Notes: generated by a model from the letters alone, not told the origin. DNA of 64,000 nt from Pseudaeromonas sp963677375 (GCA_963677375.2 OY782042.2:62001-126000), one strand, 5' to 3'; shown: positions 7,473 to 15,454, counted from the first letter of the stretch. Made by a program: numbers and translations.

Positions 7473-8108
7473 TTATGCGGCTTTTACGCCGGATTTGATT
7501 AAACGCAGCTCGGTCCAGCGCTTTGCAGTGCAGACGATCAGCGATTTGCGTTGCATTTCTCGGCGATGTGGACCGGTCCAAAATGAAGCGTTGCCAGCCT
7601 CAATCCCCATCTGCTCCGCTTTCTGTAGATCCTCATAATTGAAGTAGAGGCACAGCAGCGAACCGTCTGGAAGATAGGAGAGGGTGTAGCCACCAACAAC
7701 GTCACCCGGGTTCTTGGTTGGTCGCCGCGCCAGGTTCGGACGGCGATCCTCTCCGAGGTATTGGAAATCATCCGTTTCATAAATCAGCTCCGCGGTACAC
7801 CGGGATATGATCTGATAGTTGCCGGCCAGCACTAAATGGCCGCGGTAATGAACATAAAAACCAGCATTGCCGTCGTCAGCCGCAAGCAAGCTGATATGTC
7901 CCGCGTCGGCCGCCCAGGATAGGTGATGCCGAAAACCAAAATCGAATACTTCAATTAGGCGATTGACGGTGAAATGGGCCGCTAAAGGCTGCATAGCAAG
8001 GGAAATGAAAATGCGCGCTTCCCGAGAGAACTCCTCGGCGCGAGATGAGCTGATGCCAGTCTTGTAGTTCTGGAGTGCATCAATAAGAGATGAGCGAAGA
8101 GTGGACAT
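7473..8108 (-). CDS. RecT-like single-strand annealing protein (copy 1)
   Basis: 211 aa. The core resembles the RecT/Redbeta family: residues about 60-190 follow the RecT order of a short strand YRGHLVLAG, then IISRCTAELIYETDDFQYL, a strand pair around the SYLPDGSLL region, and a final WTGPHRREMQRKSLI helix that matches the WxxxxxEMxRKT helix of RecT. Such proteins anneal complementary single strands during phage or plasmid recombination. The promoter at 8137-8166 carries the recurring operator. It shares its architecture with the gene at 10528-11373, and together they flank a RecE-like exonuclease. Assignment is by pattern, with moderate confidence. Confidence 0.6.
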   Translation of the reverse strand: MSTLRSSLIDALQNYKTGISSSRAEEFSREARIFISLAMQPLAAHFTVNRLIEVFDFGFRHHLSWAADAGHISLLAADDGNAGFYVHYRGHLVLAGNYQIISRCTAELIYETDDFQYLGEDRRPNLARRPTKNPGDVVGGYTLSYLPDGSLLCLYFNYEDLQKAEQMGIEAGNASFWTGPHRREMQRKSLIVCTAKRWTELRLIKSGVKAA

Positions 8109-8136
8109 AGCAAGTACCTCCGTGATTCATAATTGC

Positions 8137-8166
8137 ATCTTAGCATCCGAATGGGATAGTTGTAAA
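8137..8166 (-). promoter_or_regulatory. promoter of recT-like copy 1 with operator (site 2)
   Basis: Minus strand: TTTACA, 18-bp spacer, TAAGAT. The element TATCCCATTCGGA (complement of 8146-8158) lies inside the spacer. Confidence 0.65.
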
Positions 8167-8190
8167 CAAATATGAATGAAGGGAGGGCAT

Positions 8191-8213
8191 TAAAAAGCCG
8201 GCTCTTGCCGGCT
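8191..8213 (-). terminator. terminator of the HTH regulator gene
   Basis: On the minus strand AGCCGGC, an AAGA loop, GCCGGCT, then TTTTAA. Located 21 bp beyond the stop of the gene at 8234-8617. Confidence 0.85.
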
Positions 8214-8233
8214 TCGATACAACTTACACGTTG

Positions 8234-8617
8234 TTAGTAGAAGACATCCACACCTTCTTGATGGTGTTCTGCCGGCTCACTCTTTTCAGGCGTCATAGCT
8301 TTCCCCAGAACGGATAACAGCAATGGACTCAGCTTCTCAATGTCCTCGTCAGACAAATTCAGGGAGGCGAGTTCACGCTCTGCTGTTTCACTTACGCGCT
8401 CCAGGAGCAACCCTTGCATAGCGAGCTGGACATCCCGATCAAGCTGGACATCCCCTGCTGCTTCGGCACGGCTGATATTAGGGCCGGGCTTACCCAGCTT
8501 GAGCCCAAGCGCCTTTTGTGTCATGCGCAGCAATCCACGCACACGCTTGAGATCTGAGCCAGTTTTGACCTGGAAGTTCATGATTTCACTTCCACCTAGC
8601 AGACTTTTTGTAGACAT
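8234..8617 (-). CDS. XRE-family HTH regulator
   Basis: 127 aa; the start MSTKSLLGG has AAGGGGAG 7 bp upstream. Residues about 18-70 form a helix-turn-helix (LKRVRGLLRMTQKALGLKLG, then a recognition helix NISRAEAAG). This is a small repressor-type protein. A strong inverted repeat, TTGTGAG-N7-CTCACAA (8630-8650), and a second partial copy lie directly upstream of the gene, which suggests autorepression. Monocistronic with its own terminator, it sits within the recombination island, where it may control the exonuclease or recT-like genes. It may also be a candidate reader of the plasmid-wide operator, but its own upstream repeat has a different sequence. Confidence 0.75.
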   Translation of the reverse strand: MSTKSLLGGSEIMNFQVKTGSDLKRVRGLLRMTQKALGLKLGKPGPNISRAEAAGDVQLDRDVQLAMQGLLLERVSETAERELASLNLSDEDIEKLSPLLLSVLGKAMTPEKSEPAEHHQEGVDVFY

Positions 8618-8629
8618 TTTTAACTCCCC

Positions 8630-8683
8630 TTGTGAGCCAGTAACTCACAATTTACTAATCAATGTGAGTTCAATTACTCAATT
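8630..8683 (-). promoter_or_regulatory. operator pair upstream of the XRE regulator
   Basis: A perfect inverted repeat TTGTGAG-N7-CTCACAA spans 8630-8650. A second, degenerate copy built on TGTGAGT and ACTCAATT spans about 8663-8683. Position and symmetry fit binding of the dimeric HTH protein encoded next to it. Confidence 0.55.
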
Positions 8684-9042
8684 GAAATCCTCAGCGAGGA
8701 ATATCGTAGCGACAGAAGCCGCTTGAAATACATTCACAAACGGGCACGTTGATGTGCCTACTACACGCGAGTTATCTCGCCGGAAATGTCGTGTTTCGCT
8801 CCTTAATGTCTTAGTTGGACATTAAGACCACTTAATCATGTCACTTAAAGAAAACGCCTTCAATGTGAATTGGGTAGTATTTTCGCATATTTGCAAATTG
8901 TTTGAGTTTTGTTAGGTTTCGCTAACGGCAAAGCAGTGAAAATCGATAAAAATAAGTAAAAACTCAGAAGGAAACGGAGTTTCATCCGGTTTGGCGTGGG
9001 ATGATTTGCGGGTTTTGTGGTGGAAAGTGTTGCAGAAAGGCG
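8684..9042. other. long intergenic region with hairpins, no gene seen
   Basis: About 450 bp separate the XRE gene from the exonuclease gene. It holds a small GCGAG/CTCGC hairpin at 8766-8780 and a perfect 9-bp inverted repeat (CTTAATGTC, 7-nt loop, GACATTAAG) at 8802-8826. The remainder is AT-rich. The short open frames here (8860-9142) lack ribosome sites and resemble no known protein. A small RNA or a second operator cannot be excluded. Confidence 0.4.
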
Positions 9043-9062
9043 GCCCCACAGAGGTGGGGCCA
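9043..9062 (-). terminator. terminator of the exonuclease gene
   Basis: GGCCCCAC, CTCT loop, GTGGGGCC on the minus strand, 9 bp after the stop, followed by a short T-containing stretch. Confidence 0.65.
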
Positions 9063-9071
9063 ATCAAAGAA

Positions 9072-10322
9072 TTACCACTCGAGAACCATAGTCGTTTGGT
9101 CCTTGTTGTAGCCATACCAGCGCCCAGTTTTCTGGCATTCATTGAACTCGCGCAAGCCGGTCAGCATATCTGATTTAGCCTTAGCTCGGCGCTTAGGGCC
9201 AACCTCGAATACTTCGCAGTTATCCATATCAGCAAATTCAACACAAACGAACGGGAACGCGGGGAAATCCATGCCCAGCAAGGCGCCCACATGGCAATAA
9301 AACGCATCCTGAATGTCATAGCCAAGGTCTTTAGCTTGGTACGCCCAGCGATCAGGGTTGGTATCTCGAGCGGTCTTGAGATCAACCGGCAGCAAGTCAA
9401 ATCGCAACCAGTCGAGCTTGGCTTTCAGCCACATGCCCGTCTCCGGATCCTGAACAATCAGCGTGAGCTCTGCAATGCCATCGCTCAGCAGGCTGTTGGC
9501 GCGGAAATGCTCCCGAACGGTGGCGCACGCTCTTTGAGCATCATCATACAACACCGGGTCGAGCACCCACTCATCAACAAACTGGAGGTACTCTGGGGTC
9601 TTGTGCAGATTGCGCATCAGCTCCTCTTGGAGCAGCGGTAAGATTTCGGTGCTCGGGGAGAGAGCTTTAAGCTGCCAGGACAACTGGAGCAGATCGTCAC
9701 CTTCGGGCTCATGACCAAGAGTGGTGATGGCGGCACGAATATCATCGGCACTCTCAAGGGCGCCAGGATGCTTGGCTGGGTCTACTCGCATCCATGGCAA
9801 ATCCTTCTCAGCAAGCCAGGTCATGATGTGGCGGCGATTAAGCTCCTCATAAACAGGCGCATCAGGGTCAATCGTCAACAGTTGAGTAATGAGATCATCC
9901 TTCCGGATGCCTTTGGGTTGGCCGCCGCGCTGGATTATTGCTGCTTTTATCTGATCGACCGTCTCGATCACGCCAGCGACAGACAGCGGGTTGAGATGGT
10001 ACCACCACAGGTTTTTGGTGCGCTGAGGCTCCAGGACCAAACCATGTGTAACGGTGCCAGCATTCAGGCTGCGCTCTGTGCTTGTGCTTTTCACCCGAGC
10101 GATGGGCTTAATGTATTTCCGATGGTAGTAGGCAGGAGACTGCAAAAAGACTTTTAGTTTGCTTGAGCTCAATGCCGGGATTGCGTGATAGTCATCATTA
10201 TCAACATCAGCGTATATTCCTGCGATAGGCAGACCGGCGGCATCCAAAAAGTTCTTATTTCCCCAGTCAGGGTCGTAACCAGGAATAATCACGAAATCTG
10301 AAAGTGTTTTAGCTGCGGTCAT
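9072..10322 (-). CDS. RecE-like PD-(D/E)XK exonuclease
   Basis: 416 aa. It shows the RecE/exonuclease VIII C-terminal nuclease fold: an N-terminal substrate-binding segment (IPALSSSKLKVFLQSPAYYHRKY), the GxxTH motif with His93 (AGTVTHG), acidic Glu285, then Asp304 and the catalytic D314-x-K316 pair (PVDLKT), and the family glutamine at 338 (YDIQDAFY). These enzymes resect double-stranded DNA 5'-3' for single-strand annealing by RecT. Residues about 105-250 are an insertion between the His motif and the catalytic core, containing two helical segments of SAP-like appearance. Its own promoter (site 3) and terminator flank it. It lies between two RecT-like genes. Confidence 0.85.
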   Translation of the reverse strand: MTAAKTLSDFVIIPGYDPDWGNKNFLDAAGLPIAGIYADVDNDDYHAIPALSSSKLKVFLQSPAYYHRKYIKPIARVKSTSTERSLNAGTVTHGLVLEPQRTKNLWWYHLNPLSVAGVIETVDQIKAAIIQRGGQPKGIRKDDLITQLLTIDPDAPVYEELNRRHIMTWLAEKDLPWMRVDPAKHPGALESADDIRAAITTLGHEPEGDDLLQLSWQLKALSPSTEILPLLQEELMRNLHKTPEYLQFVDEWVLDPVLYDDAQRACATVREHFRANSLLSDGIAELTLIVQDPETGMWLKAKLDWLRFDLLPVDLKTARDTNPDRWAYQAKDLGYDIQDAFYCHVGALLGMDFPAFPFVCVEFADMDNCEVFEVGPKRRAKAKSDMLTGLREFNECQKTGRWYGYNKDQTTMVLEW

Positions 10323-10353
10323 GATAGAGTCTCACGCTGATTAGATATTCATA

Positions 10354-10381
10354 ATTATATCCAACTATCCTCAGCGGTCAA
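10354..10381 (-). promoter_or_regulatory. exonuclease promoter with operator (site 3)
   Basis: Minus strand: TTGACC, 16-bp spacer, perfect TATAAT. The element TATCCTCAGCGGT (10366-10378) overlaps the -35 box and fills most of the spacer. Confidence 0.8.
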
Positions 10382-10451
10382 TAGAAAGCGAAACTAAATT
10401 ATAATTTAATGAAGTTGTCCCGCTCCGACATTGAGCGGAGCTACCTCAATA

Positions 10452-10480
10452 AATAAAAGAGGGGCGTCAAGCCCCTCTAC
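10452..10480 (-). terminator. terminator of recT-like copy 2
   Basis: AGAGGGGC, TTGAC loop, GCCCCTCT, then TTTATTTATT on the minus strand, about 50 bp after the stop. A second hairpin (CCGCTC/GAGCGG, about 10420-10438) lies beyond it. Confidence 0.8.
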
Positions 10481-10527
10481 GAATACAAACACAACCCCAC
10501 CTCAAAGAACGACCGCTCCCCGCTGAA

Positions 10528-11373
10528 CTAAATACCAAATAACTCGAAATCGTCGGTCATCACAGGCGTCAGAGTTTCTGGCTCAAAGGTTTTCAGGAGC
10601 GGCGCTGCTGAGGTCTTAGAGCTTCGAGATGCGCTCATCAGCGCCTCGGTAACTGACGGGATATTCTTCACGGTCCGGTATTTATTGGTAACGGATGCTG
10701 CTGCGTTGGCTTCATATATGGCTGCTTCTTTGCTTGCCTTAAGCTCGTTCTGCCGGTGGAGCTCGAGCAATGAGAAATAGGCAGAAAAATCGGTTGGGAA
10801 TTTGAACTGTTCGTCAATGACCCATTTCACCAGGTACCGAATGGCCGCGTTCAACATCAACCCCTTGATGGTCTTTTCATCAGGCGTCATCCCGGCACAT
10901 GCACCACTCAAAAACCAATCCTTCGCGGTGTCCAATTGTGCGCGATCCACAAACAGGAACGTTGTAGGGCTTTCGTCTTTGTATCGGGTCAGCGATAGGG
11001 CTACACCTGCAACATCAGCGAGATCTCGGCGGGCGTCAGACTTTGCAGTAAGAGACCACGCCTCGTCCTGGCCGCGATAGATGAAGTCATCACCGTAATA
11101 GATCAGCGAAGCCGCAACACGAAGACCGGTTTTCAGCAATGCCAGGCAATAGGCGATAGGAGACGGCTCCAGGAACACCTCCAGCTCGTATTTGGCCGAG
11201 GCTCTCAACATAACCAGCGTGCAACGTGGTTCACGCAGCGTCTCCGCGTAGACGCCAGCCGCAATCCGGATGGACTCAGGGGATGCTTTATTGGCAACAT
11301 ATCGCTCCCCAGCAAACATGGCGGAAGAAGAGGATAAGTCGATGCCTGGAATGGGGGAGCTTATGTTGTTCAT
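10528..11373 (-). CDS. RecT-like single-strand annealing protein (copy 2)
   Basis: 281 aa. The central part (about residues 55-190) shows the same order of segments as the protein at 7473-8108: LRVAASLIYYGDDFIYRG, then a strand pair ALSLTRYKDES and TTFLFVDRAQLDTAKDW, and a closing helix IRYLVKWVI. The C-terminal tail (after about 215) is low in complexity and ends in DDFELFGI, an acidic, phenylalanine-containing tip reminiscent of SSB-interacting tails. Probably an annealing partner of the adjacent RecE-like exonuclease. Its upstream region carries operator site 4. The two RecT-like copies are very divergent in sequence, so this is an ancient duplication or separate acquisition. Confidence 0.55.
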   Translation of the reverse strand: MNNISSPIPGIDLSSSSAMFAGERYVANKASPESIRIAAGVYAETLREPRCTLVMLRASAKYELEVFLEPSPIAYCLALLKTGLRVAASLIYYGDDFIYRGQDEAWSLTAKSDARRDLADVAGVALSLTRYKDESPTTFLFVDRAQLDTAKDWFLSGACAGMTPDEKTIKGLMLNAAIRYLVKWVIDEQFKFPTDFSAYFSLLELHRQNELKASKEAAIYEANAAASVTNKYRTVKNIPSVTEALMSASRSSKTSAAPLLKTFEPETLTPVMTDDFELFGI

Positions 11374-11398
11374 GGCTAATCCATATATGACTTAATGT

Positions 11399-11411
11399 GC
11401 TGTATAGGATA
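11399..11411 (-). promoter_or_regulatory. operator upstream of recT-like copy 2 (site 4)
   Basis: TATCCTATACAGC on the minus strand, 26 bp before the start codon. The right half has AG instead of GG. Promoter boxes are not sharp: TTTTTA lies upstream and CATTAAGT downstream. Confidence 0.5.
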
Positions 11412-11494
11412 ATAAAAAGCGAATATGAAGTCAATGCGGTATTGGCTTATCTCTTCGGTGTTAGTGTGAGTTGGCGGGATAGTTGAGGGCATTA

Positions 11495-11517
11495 TCTCGC
11501 CCGGGGCTCCGGGCGAG
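11495..11517. other. GC-rich hairpin
   Basis: CTCGCCCGG and CCGGGCGAG arms downstream of the 66-aa gene (minus strand). There is no T run on either side, so it is recorded as a stem-loop, not as a proven terminator. Confidence 0.4.
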
Positions 11518-11554
11518 TGTTAAAAGCAGCAGATGTCGGCGGCCGACACTGGGA

Positions 11555-11755
11555 TTAATAACCCAACCAGTTGAGGACCTCCTCGCCGGAGAACAGCTCC
11601 TTTTCTCCAGTATCCGCGATGAAATCTGACCATGACAACCCATGCCGAAGCACGACCCGCTTGGCTTGCTCGGTAGTCAGCGCTGTTTCGTAAGCCTCGT
11701 CTATGGAGGAGATCGGGAACCCCTTAATTAGAGGAAATAGCTCAGTTTTTTGCAT
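11555..11755 (-). CDS. small soluble hypothetical protein
   Basis: 66 aa (MQKTELFPLIKGFPISSIDEAYETAL...), with a GAGTGA-type ribosome site. Predicted to be helical, with an HTH-like spacing in EQAKRVVLRHGLSWSDFI, but too short for a firm call. Last gene of a six-gene minus-strand operon running from 13677 with tight spacing (17 bp after the preceding gene). Function unknown. Confidence 0.6.
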   Translation of the reverse strand: MQKTELFPLIKGFPISSIDEAYETALTTEQAKRVVLRHGLSWSDFIADTGEKELFSGEEVLNWLGY

Positions 11756-11772
11756 TACTCACTCACCATGGT

Positions 11773-12174
11773 CTAGCCCAAAAAAATATCATTAGTATCT
11801 GCGACCTGCATCCGTGTTGGGGCAGTTGCCAGCGCCGCCATCGTACAGAAGGCCCCGCACATCACGCTGATCAACGTGGACAGAAGCAAATTGCCACTCA
11901 TTGCGACGGTGAGCCAGAAAATGCAAAGGGAAACACCAGTTGCGGAGGCTAGTAATACAAGCTGGACCTTCGGGGCATAACGACTTGAGTGTCGCCAAAG
12001 CACGGTTGCGGCGCCGGAGCCTCCCGCTAGAAGGGGAAGAAAAAAGATCAGTGCCTCGCCGAACGTATGCGCCTCGCTGTAGAGCACGCCGAAGATCGCA
12101 ACCCCCAGGCCAAACATCAGCGATATAATCGCGATAGCGCCGTGCAGCAGGAAGAACGTCGAGTTTTTCATCAT
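11773..12174 (-). CDS. four-helix inner-membrane protein
   Basis: 133 aa with four hydrophobic segments (about residues 8-30, 41-60, 71-90 and 96-116) and a short hydrophilic C-terminal tail. The start directly follows the stop of the dsbC-like gene, so translation is probably coupled. No recognised family. Its location next to a thiol isomerase in a plasmid with a type IV secretion system suggests an envelope role, which is inference from context only. Confidence 0.65.
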   Translation of the reverse strand: MMKNSTFFLLHGAIAIISLMFGLGVAIFGVLYSEAHTFGEALIFFLPLLAGGSGAATVLWRHSSRYAPKVQLVLLASATGVSLCIFWLTVAMSGNLLLSTLISVMCGAFCTMAALATAPTRMQVADTNDIFLG

Positions 12175-12912
12175 TTATTTAATCCCCAATTTGGCCGCAA
12201 TCTCGTCTGCGGTAGCAAAGCCGGGCTCGAGCTCGGAACCAATCAGGAGGGTTGGTGTGCCGGTGAAGGATTGCCCCTGACCAAAGTCATAGCCAGTTTG
12301 TACCTCAGTGCCTTTGCATTTGCCTTTACTGGCTGGGAGCGGTTGCCCATCAAATAGCGTGGACAATGCCTTTTGCGGCGTTGCACTACACCATGCCTTT
12401 TGCATCTCAGTCGCAGCAGCTGACGGTGAGCCATTACGAGGATAAGCAAGGTAATGCACGGTGATCCCGCGGGCATTGAGGGCCGGAATTTCGGCATGGA
12501 GCTTGCGGCAATATCCGCAAGTGATGTCGGTAAACACGACAATCTGTGATTTTTCCTTGGCGGCTGCATAGGTAATGGCATTGCCATCTTCTACGAGCTT
12601 CATGACGCTCTTGGCTATCCGCTCATTCTTGAGATCCACGCCCTTGCCATTCCGGACCTCAATGACAGAGCCGACAACGATGTGTTTACCATCCGTCGTT
12701 ATGTAAATCGTGTCTGTGTTGGTCTCGACCTCAGCCAAATGCGGAGACAACAGACGAATGCTTCGGGTTGGGATTTGGTATGTCTTGAGTGCTATTCCCA
12801 GGTTGCTTAGCACCTTGGAGTCTGCCGACGACACCGGGAGCTGCGGCCCTGCAAGCAAAGGCGATGCAATAGACCAGAGCAGCAAGGTAACAGCAAGACG
12901 AAGTTTGAACAT
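12175..12912 (-). CDS. dsbC: periplasmic thiol:disulphide isomerase, DsbC-like (copy 1)
   Basis: 245 aa with a signal peptide (about residues 1-21, ending LLAGP). The N-terminal dimerisation segment is followed by a thioredoxin fold with active site C132-GY-C135 (FTDITCGYC), a structural cysteine pair (WCSA and GKCKG) and the cis-proline loop GTPTLLIG. This is the full DsbC plan at typical length. It would correct disulphides in exported cysteine-rich proteins such as TraU and TraN. It belongs to an operon of small membrane proteins. A second DsbC-like gene lies at 20280-21140. Confidence 0.9.
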   Translation of the reverse strand: MFKLRLAVTLLLWSIASPLLAGPQLPVSSADSKVLSNLGIALKTYQIPTRSIRLLSPHLAEVETNTDTIYITTDGKHIVVGSVIEVRNGKGVDLKNERIAKSVMKLVEDGNAITYAAAKEKSQIVVFTDITCGYCRKLHAEIPALNARGITVHYLAYPRNGSPSAAATEMQKAWCSATPQKALSTLFDGQPLPASKGKCKGTEVQTGYDFGQGQSFTGTPTLLIGSELEPGFATADEIAAKLGIK

Positions 12913-12926
12913 GCTTATTCTCCAAG

Positions 12927-13376
12927 TTAGAAACAGCGGGCTACTTCAAGGGCTTTCTTTAATTCAACGGCGGCTACGCCGGTTGCCCGCAGGAAACAGA
13001 TAAAAGACTGTTCTCCGGATGGGCGATGTGCAACGAAGGCATACCATCGCTTGGACACCAGCTCGATGTTGATCTGTTCGGTGGGCGTGCTGTAGACCAC
13101 CCGTTCGTGGATCAGCCAACCCCGGAACGAATCGGCCACATGAACGCCTAGCGGACTGACCGTAATCACCCTTCGCAGGCTGAACAGAAAAATCAGCCAG
13201 CATGTGGTTACAAACAGAGCCCCCACAAGGATTAAACTGGGGGGCGCTTGCGTAATGAAGAGATCCAGCATGAGCATGTAAATCAGCCCGATCTGGACGC
13301 AGGCAGCCACCCCAACGCCGGCGGACAAAAACGGACAGGATGAGGCAGATGATGTCTCGATGTGCGTGGCAGCCAT
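12927..13376 (-). CDS. two-helix membrane protein of unknown function
   Basis: 149 aa. Two hydrophobic segments (about residues 18-40 and 46-66) are followed by a soluble domain (IHERVVYSTPTEQINIELVSKRWYAFVAH...) that looks like a PH-type beta sandwich. Similar two-helix-plus-PH arrangements occur in bacterial membrane proteins of unknown role. It is 14 bp upstream of dsbC and 13 bp downstream of the next small membrane gene. No specific function can be assigned. Confidence 0.6.
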   Translation of the reverse strand: MAATHIETSSASSCPFLSAGVGVAACVQIGLIYMLMLDLFITQAPPSLILVGALFVTTCWLIFLFSLRRVITVSPLGVHVADSFRGWLIHERVVYSTPTEQINIELVSKRWYAFVAHRPSGEQSFICFLRATGVAAVELKKALEVARCF

Positions 13377-13389
13377 GCTGGAGAGCTCC

Positions 13390-13677
13390 TTACTCTTGAC
13401 TTGATTTAGATTCTTTCTCGGCAGCCAGCTCGCTATCGAGTTGACTTAATGTGACATAGCGGGCATCCGCGAGAGACAAACACGCACCATGCCAGGCGGC
13501 AACAACGCGGCGGCGAACAAGGACGAGTAGCATGGCTGACACCACCAGGAGCGATAAACCCATGAGGGTGAGGTGGATCGAATAGATAGTCTGAACTGCG
13601 CTGAAAATCATGACAAAAAAACAAGACAGAATAAACGCCAGCTCCCGGGCGGGGGAGTATGAAGATTTCTTTTGCAT
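13390..13677 (-). CDS. small two-helix membrane protein
   Basis: 95 aa from the ATG with AAGAGGT upstream (MQKKSSYSPAREL). The open frame extends 120 bp further but crosses the promoter and operator region, so the short start is preferred. Two transmembrane segments (about residues 11-30 and 34-54) are followed by a charged C-terminal tail. First gene of the minus-strand operon down to 11555, read from the site 5 promoter. Confidence 0.6.
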   Translation of the reverse strand: MQKKSSYSPARELAFILSCFFVMIFSAVQTIYSIHLTLMGLSLLVVSAMLLVLVRRRVVAAWHGACLSLADARYVTLSQLDSELAAEKESKSSQE

Positions 13678-13709
13678 AAAAAAACCTCTTGCTCTATAGG
13701 TTAAAAGTG

Positions 13710-13738
13710 ATGTTAAGTATCCCATACGGACACAAGAA
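13710..13738 (-). promoter_or_regulatory. operon promoter with operator between small membrane gene and dnaB (site 5)
   Basis: Minus strand: TTCTTG, 17-bp spacer, TAACAT. TATCCCATACGGA (13718-13730) lies in the spacer. The dnaB-like start codon is only 35 bp away on the other strand, so the same element could also regulate dnaB. Confidence 0.65.
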
Positions 13739-13764
13739 AGCATTAAAGCATATTGGCGGTCAAA

Positions 13765-15159
13765 ATGAACGCGGAAATTTTGGGTTATCAGAAACATTTG
13801 CTGGGTTCCGCGATCAGTCGGTTCACGTTGTTGGCGCGGGAAAGTGTTTTATCGATCCCGGTGGATGCTTTTGCTCCGGGGTTTTTGCGACAGGTCCGGA
13901 TCAGCCTTGAGTATCTGACCAGTCACGAAACGCCGGTCACCCCAAATACCGTGCATCAAAATCTGGTCGCGGCGGGAGCCGTTAACCCCGCGGATCATTT
14001 GAAAAACCTGGTGGATATGGCCGTTTCGGATGCCAACGTGGTCTCCTTCGCGAAGAAAGTTCGCGATTGGCATAATTGCCATGAGGCTGTGCATATCATG
14101 CAAACCGCCATGCGAGAGATCGAGGGTATTTCCGATGGTACCGAGGCACTGGAGTTACTCATCAAGCGGATAAAGAAGATCCGTACCAGCGATAGCCGCA
14201 CCTCTGGTCCCGTCCGTCTGGGCGATACAACTCGCAGAGTTTTGGAGGATACCAAGCGCCGACGGGAGACTGGGGTGGTCGAAGGGTACCAGACTGGGGT
14301 AAAGGGGATTGATACTGCCTTTGGGCGGATGATGGCTGGGGATCTTATCGTCGTGGCTGCCCGACCTGGCATGGGCAAAACCGAGCTCGCGCTAACCATT
14401 ACCAAATCGCTGTGCAAGAACATGGGTATCGTCTCGTACATTGCCAATCTCGAGATGACCGACATTCAGATAGGTGAGCGGGTGCTGTCTTCTGAGTCGG
14501 GACTGTCGGTTGATACGCTGGATGACATTGAGCTGCTGCGGAACGACATCATCATGCAAAAGATAGAGTCGGCCGCCAATGATATAGACGCATTGCCGAT
14601 CTACACCCAGGACCTTTGTGGTGTGACGCCGGCGCAGATGTGCGAGCGCGTTGAGCGATTTGCCGAGCAGGTGGGCAACCTTGGGCTGGTGGTTATCGAC
14701 CACCTGGGGTTATTCACATTCGAGACAGCAAACCGGGCACAGGCTGTTGGTGACGCCACCCAGCTATTCAAGAATCTGGCGAAGCGATTGGGCATCCCCA
14801 TCGTCTTACTGTCTCAGTTGAATCGCGGGTTGGAGCAGCGAGAAAACAAGCGTCCAACTCTTTCTGACTTGCGGGAATCTGGGGCGATAGAGCAGGACGC
14901 TGACAAGATAGTTTTTATTTATCGTGACAGTTACTACCACGATAACTCGCCGTGGGGGTCGGTTAGTGAGCTGATAAACGGCAAGCGGCGCCGTGGTGAA
15001 GCTGAGAGTTCGTTTATTGATTTTGTATCGGGGCACTTTGTTGATGTTCCGGACACATTTTCGCCTCCAGTGGAGAAGGATGGTCACTCGAGTAGGCGGC
15101 CTCGATTTTCGGATCTACCTAATTCATTGCTGGAGAGAATGGGGCATCATGAGTATTGA
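13765..15159 (+). CDS. dnaB: replicative DNA helicase, DnaB-like
   Basis: 464 aa from the ATG (MNAEILGYQ); the frame also has a TTG 12 bp upstream. The N-terminal helical domain (about 1-145) and RecA-like motor domain are both present: Walker A ARPGMGKT at 199-206, Walker B VVIDHLGL, and the DnaB signature LSQLNRGLEQRENKRPTLSDLRESG followed by EQDADKIVFIYRD. DnaB forms a hexamer that unwinds DNA at the replication fork. A plasmid copy may support plasmid replication independently of the host helicase. The upstream intergenic region carries operator site 5. The short gene that follows overlaps its last codons. Confidence 0.93.
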   Translation: MNAEILGYQKHLLGSAISRFTLLARESVLSIPVDAFAPGFLRQVRISLEYLTSHETPVTPNTVHQNLVAAGAVNPADHLKNLVDMAVSDANVVSFAKKVRDWHNCHEAVHIMQTAMREIEGISDGTEALELLIKRIKKIRTSDSRTSGPVRLGDTTRRVLEDTKRRRETGVVEGYQTGVKGIDTAFGRMMAGDLIVVAARPGMGKTELALTITKSLCKNMGIVSYIANLEMTDIQIGERVLSSESGLSVDTLDDIELLRNDIIMQKIESAANDIDALPIYTQDLCGVTPAQMCERVERFAEQVGNLGLVVIDHLGLFTFETANRAQAVGDATQLFKNLAKRLGIPIVLLSQLNRGLEQRENKRPTLSDLRESGAIEQDADKIVFIYRDSYYHDNSPWGSVSELINGKRRRGEAESSFIDFVSGHFVDVPDTFSPPVEKDGHSSRRPRFSDLPNSLLERMGHHEY

Positions 15160-15454
15160 AATAATGCTGGCCCTGGCGCTGTACCAGGGAGATTTATCGA
15201 AGTTATCTGATTGCGAACCTCAAAGTCGCACAGAGACAATAGCGCAGACGCAGCGCCGCCTAACGCTCAGACAAGGCGGGCTAGATGAGGTTACAATGCG
15301 AGAACATCTGTCAGCCGTTGACGGCGAAGATGTCGTGTTGAAGGAAAGCGGGATCACCACCGGGATTGAACCAATCCAGCTGAGTGGATCTCTGACATTA
15401 GTTCGCGTGCAGGATATGAGAGGGAGTTGGGTATGCGTTCTGCAATCGCCATGA
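15149..15454 (+). CDS. small hypothetical protein overlapping dnaB
   Basis: 101 aa from the ATG at 15149, which overlaps the dnaB end by 11 bp and has GGAG upstream. It starts MSIEIMLALALYQGDLSKL, and a hydrophilic body follows. No motif is recognised. It overlaps the next gene by 22 bp, so all three are likely to be translated from one message. Confidence 0.5.
   Translation: MSIEIMLALALYQGDLSKLSDCEPQSRTETIAQTQRRLTLRQGGLDEVTMREHLSAVDGEDVVLKESGITTGIEPIQLSGSLTLVRVQDMRGSWVCVLQSP

Noticed and set aside
8860..9142. Two short minus-strand frames upstream of the XRE gene
   Set aside because: No ribosome sites, and they cross the exonuclease terminator. No resemblance to known proteins.
11495..11517. 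GC-rich hairpin as a transcription terminator
   Set aside because: There is no T run on either side, so it is listed only as a stem-loop.
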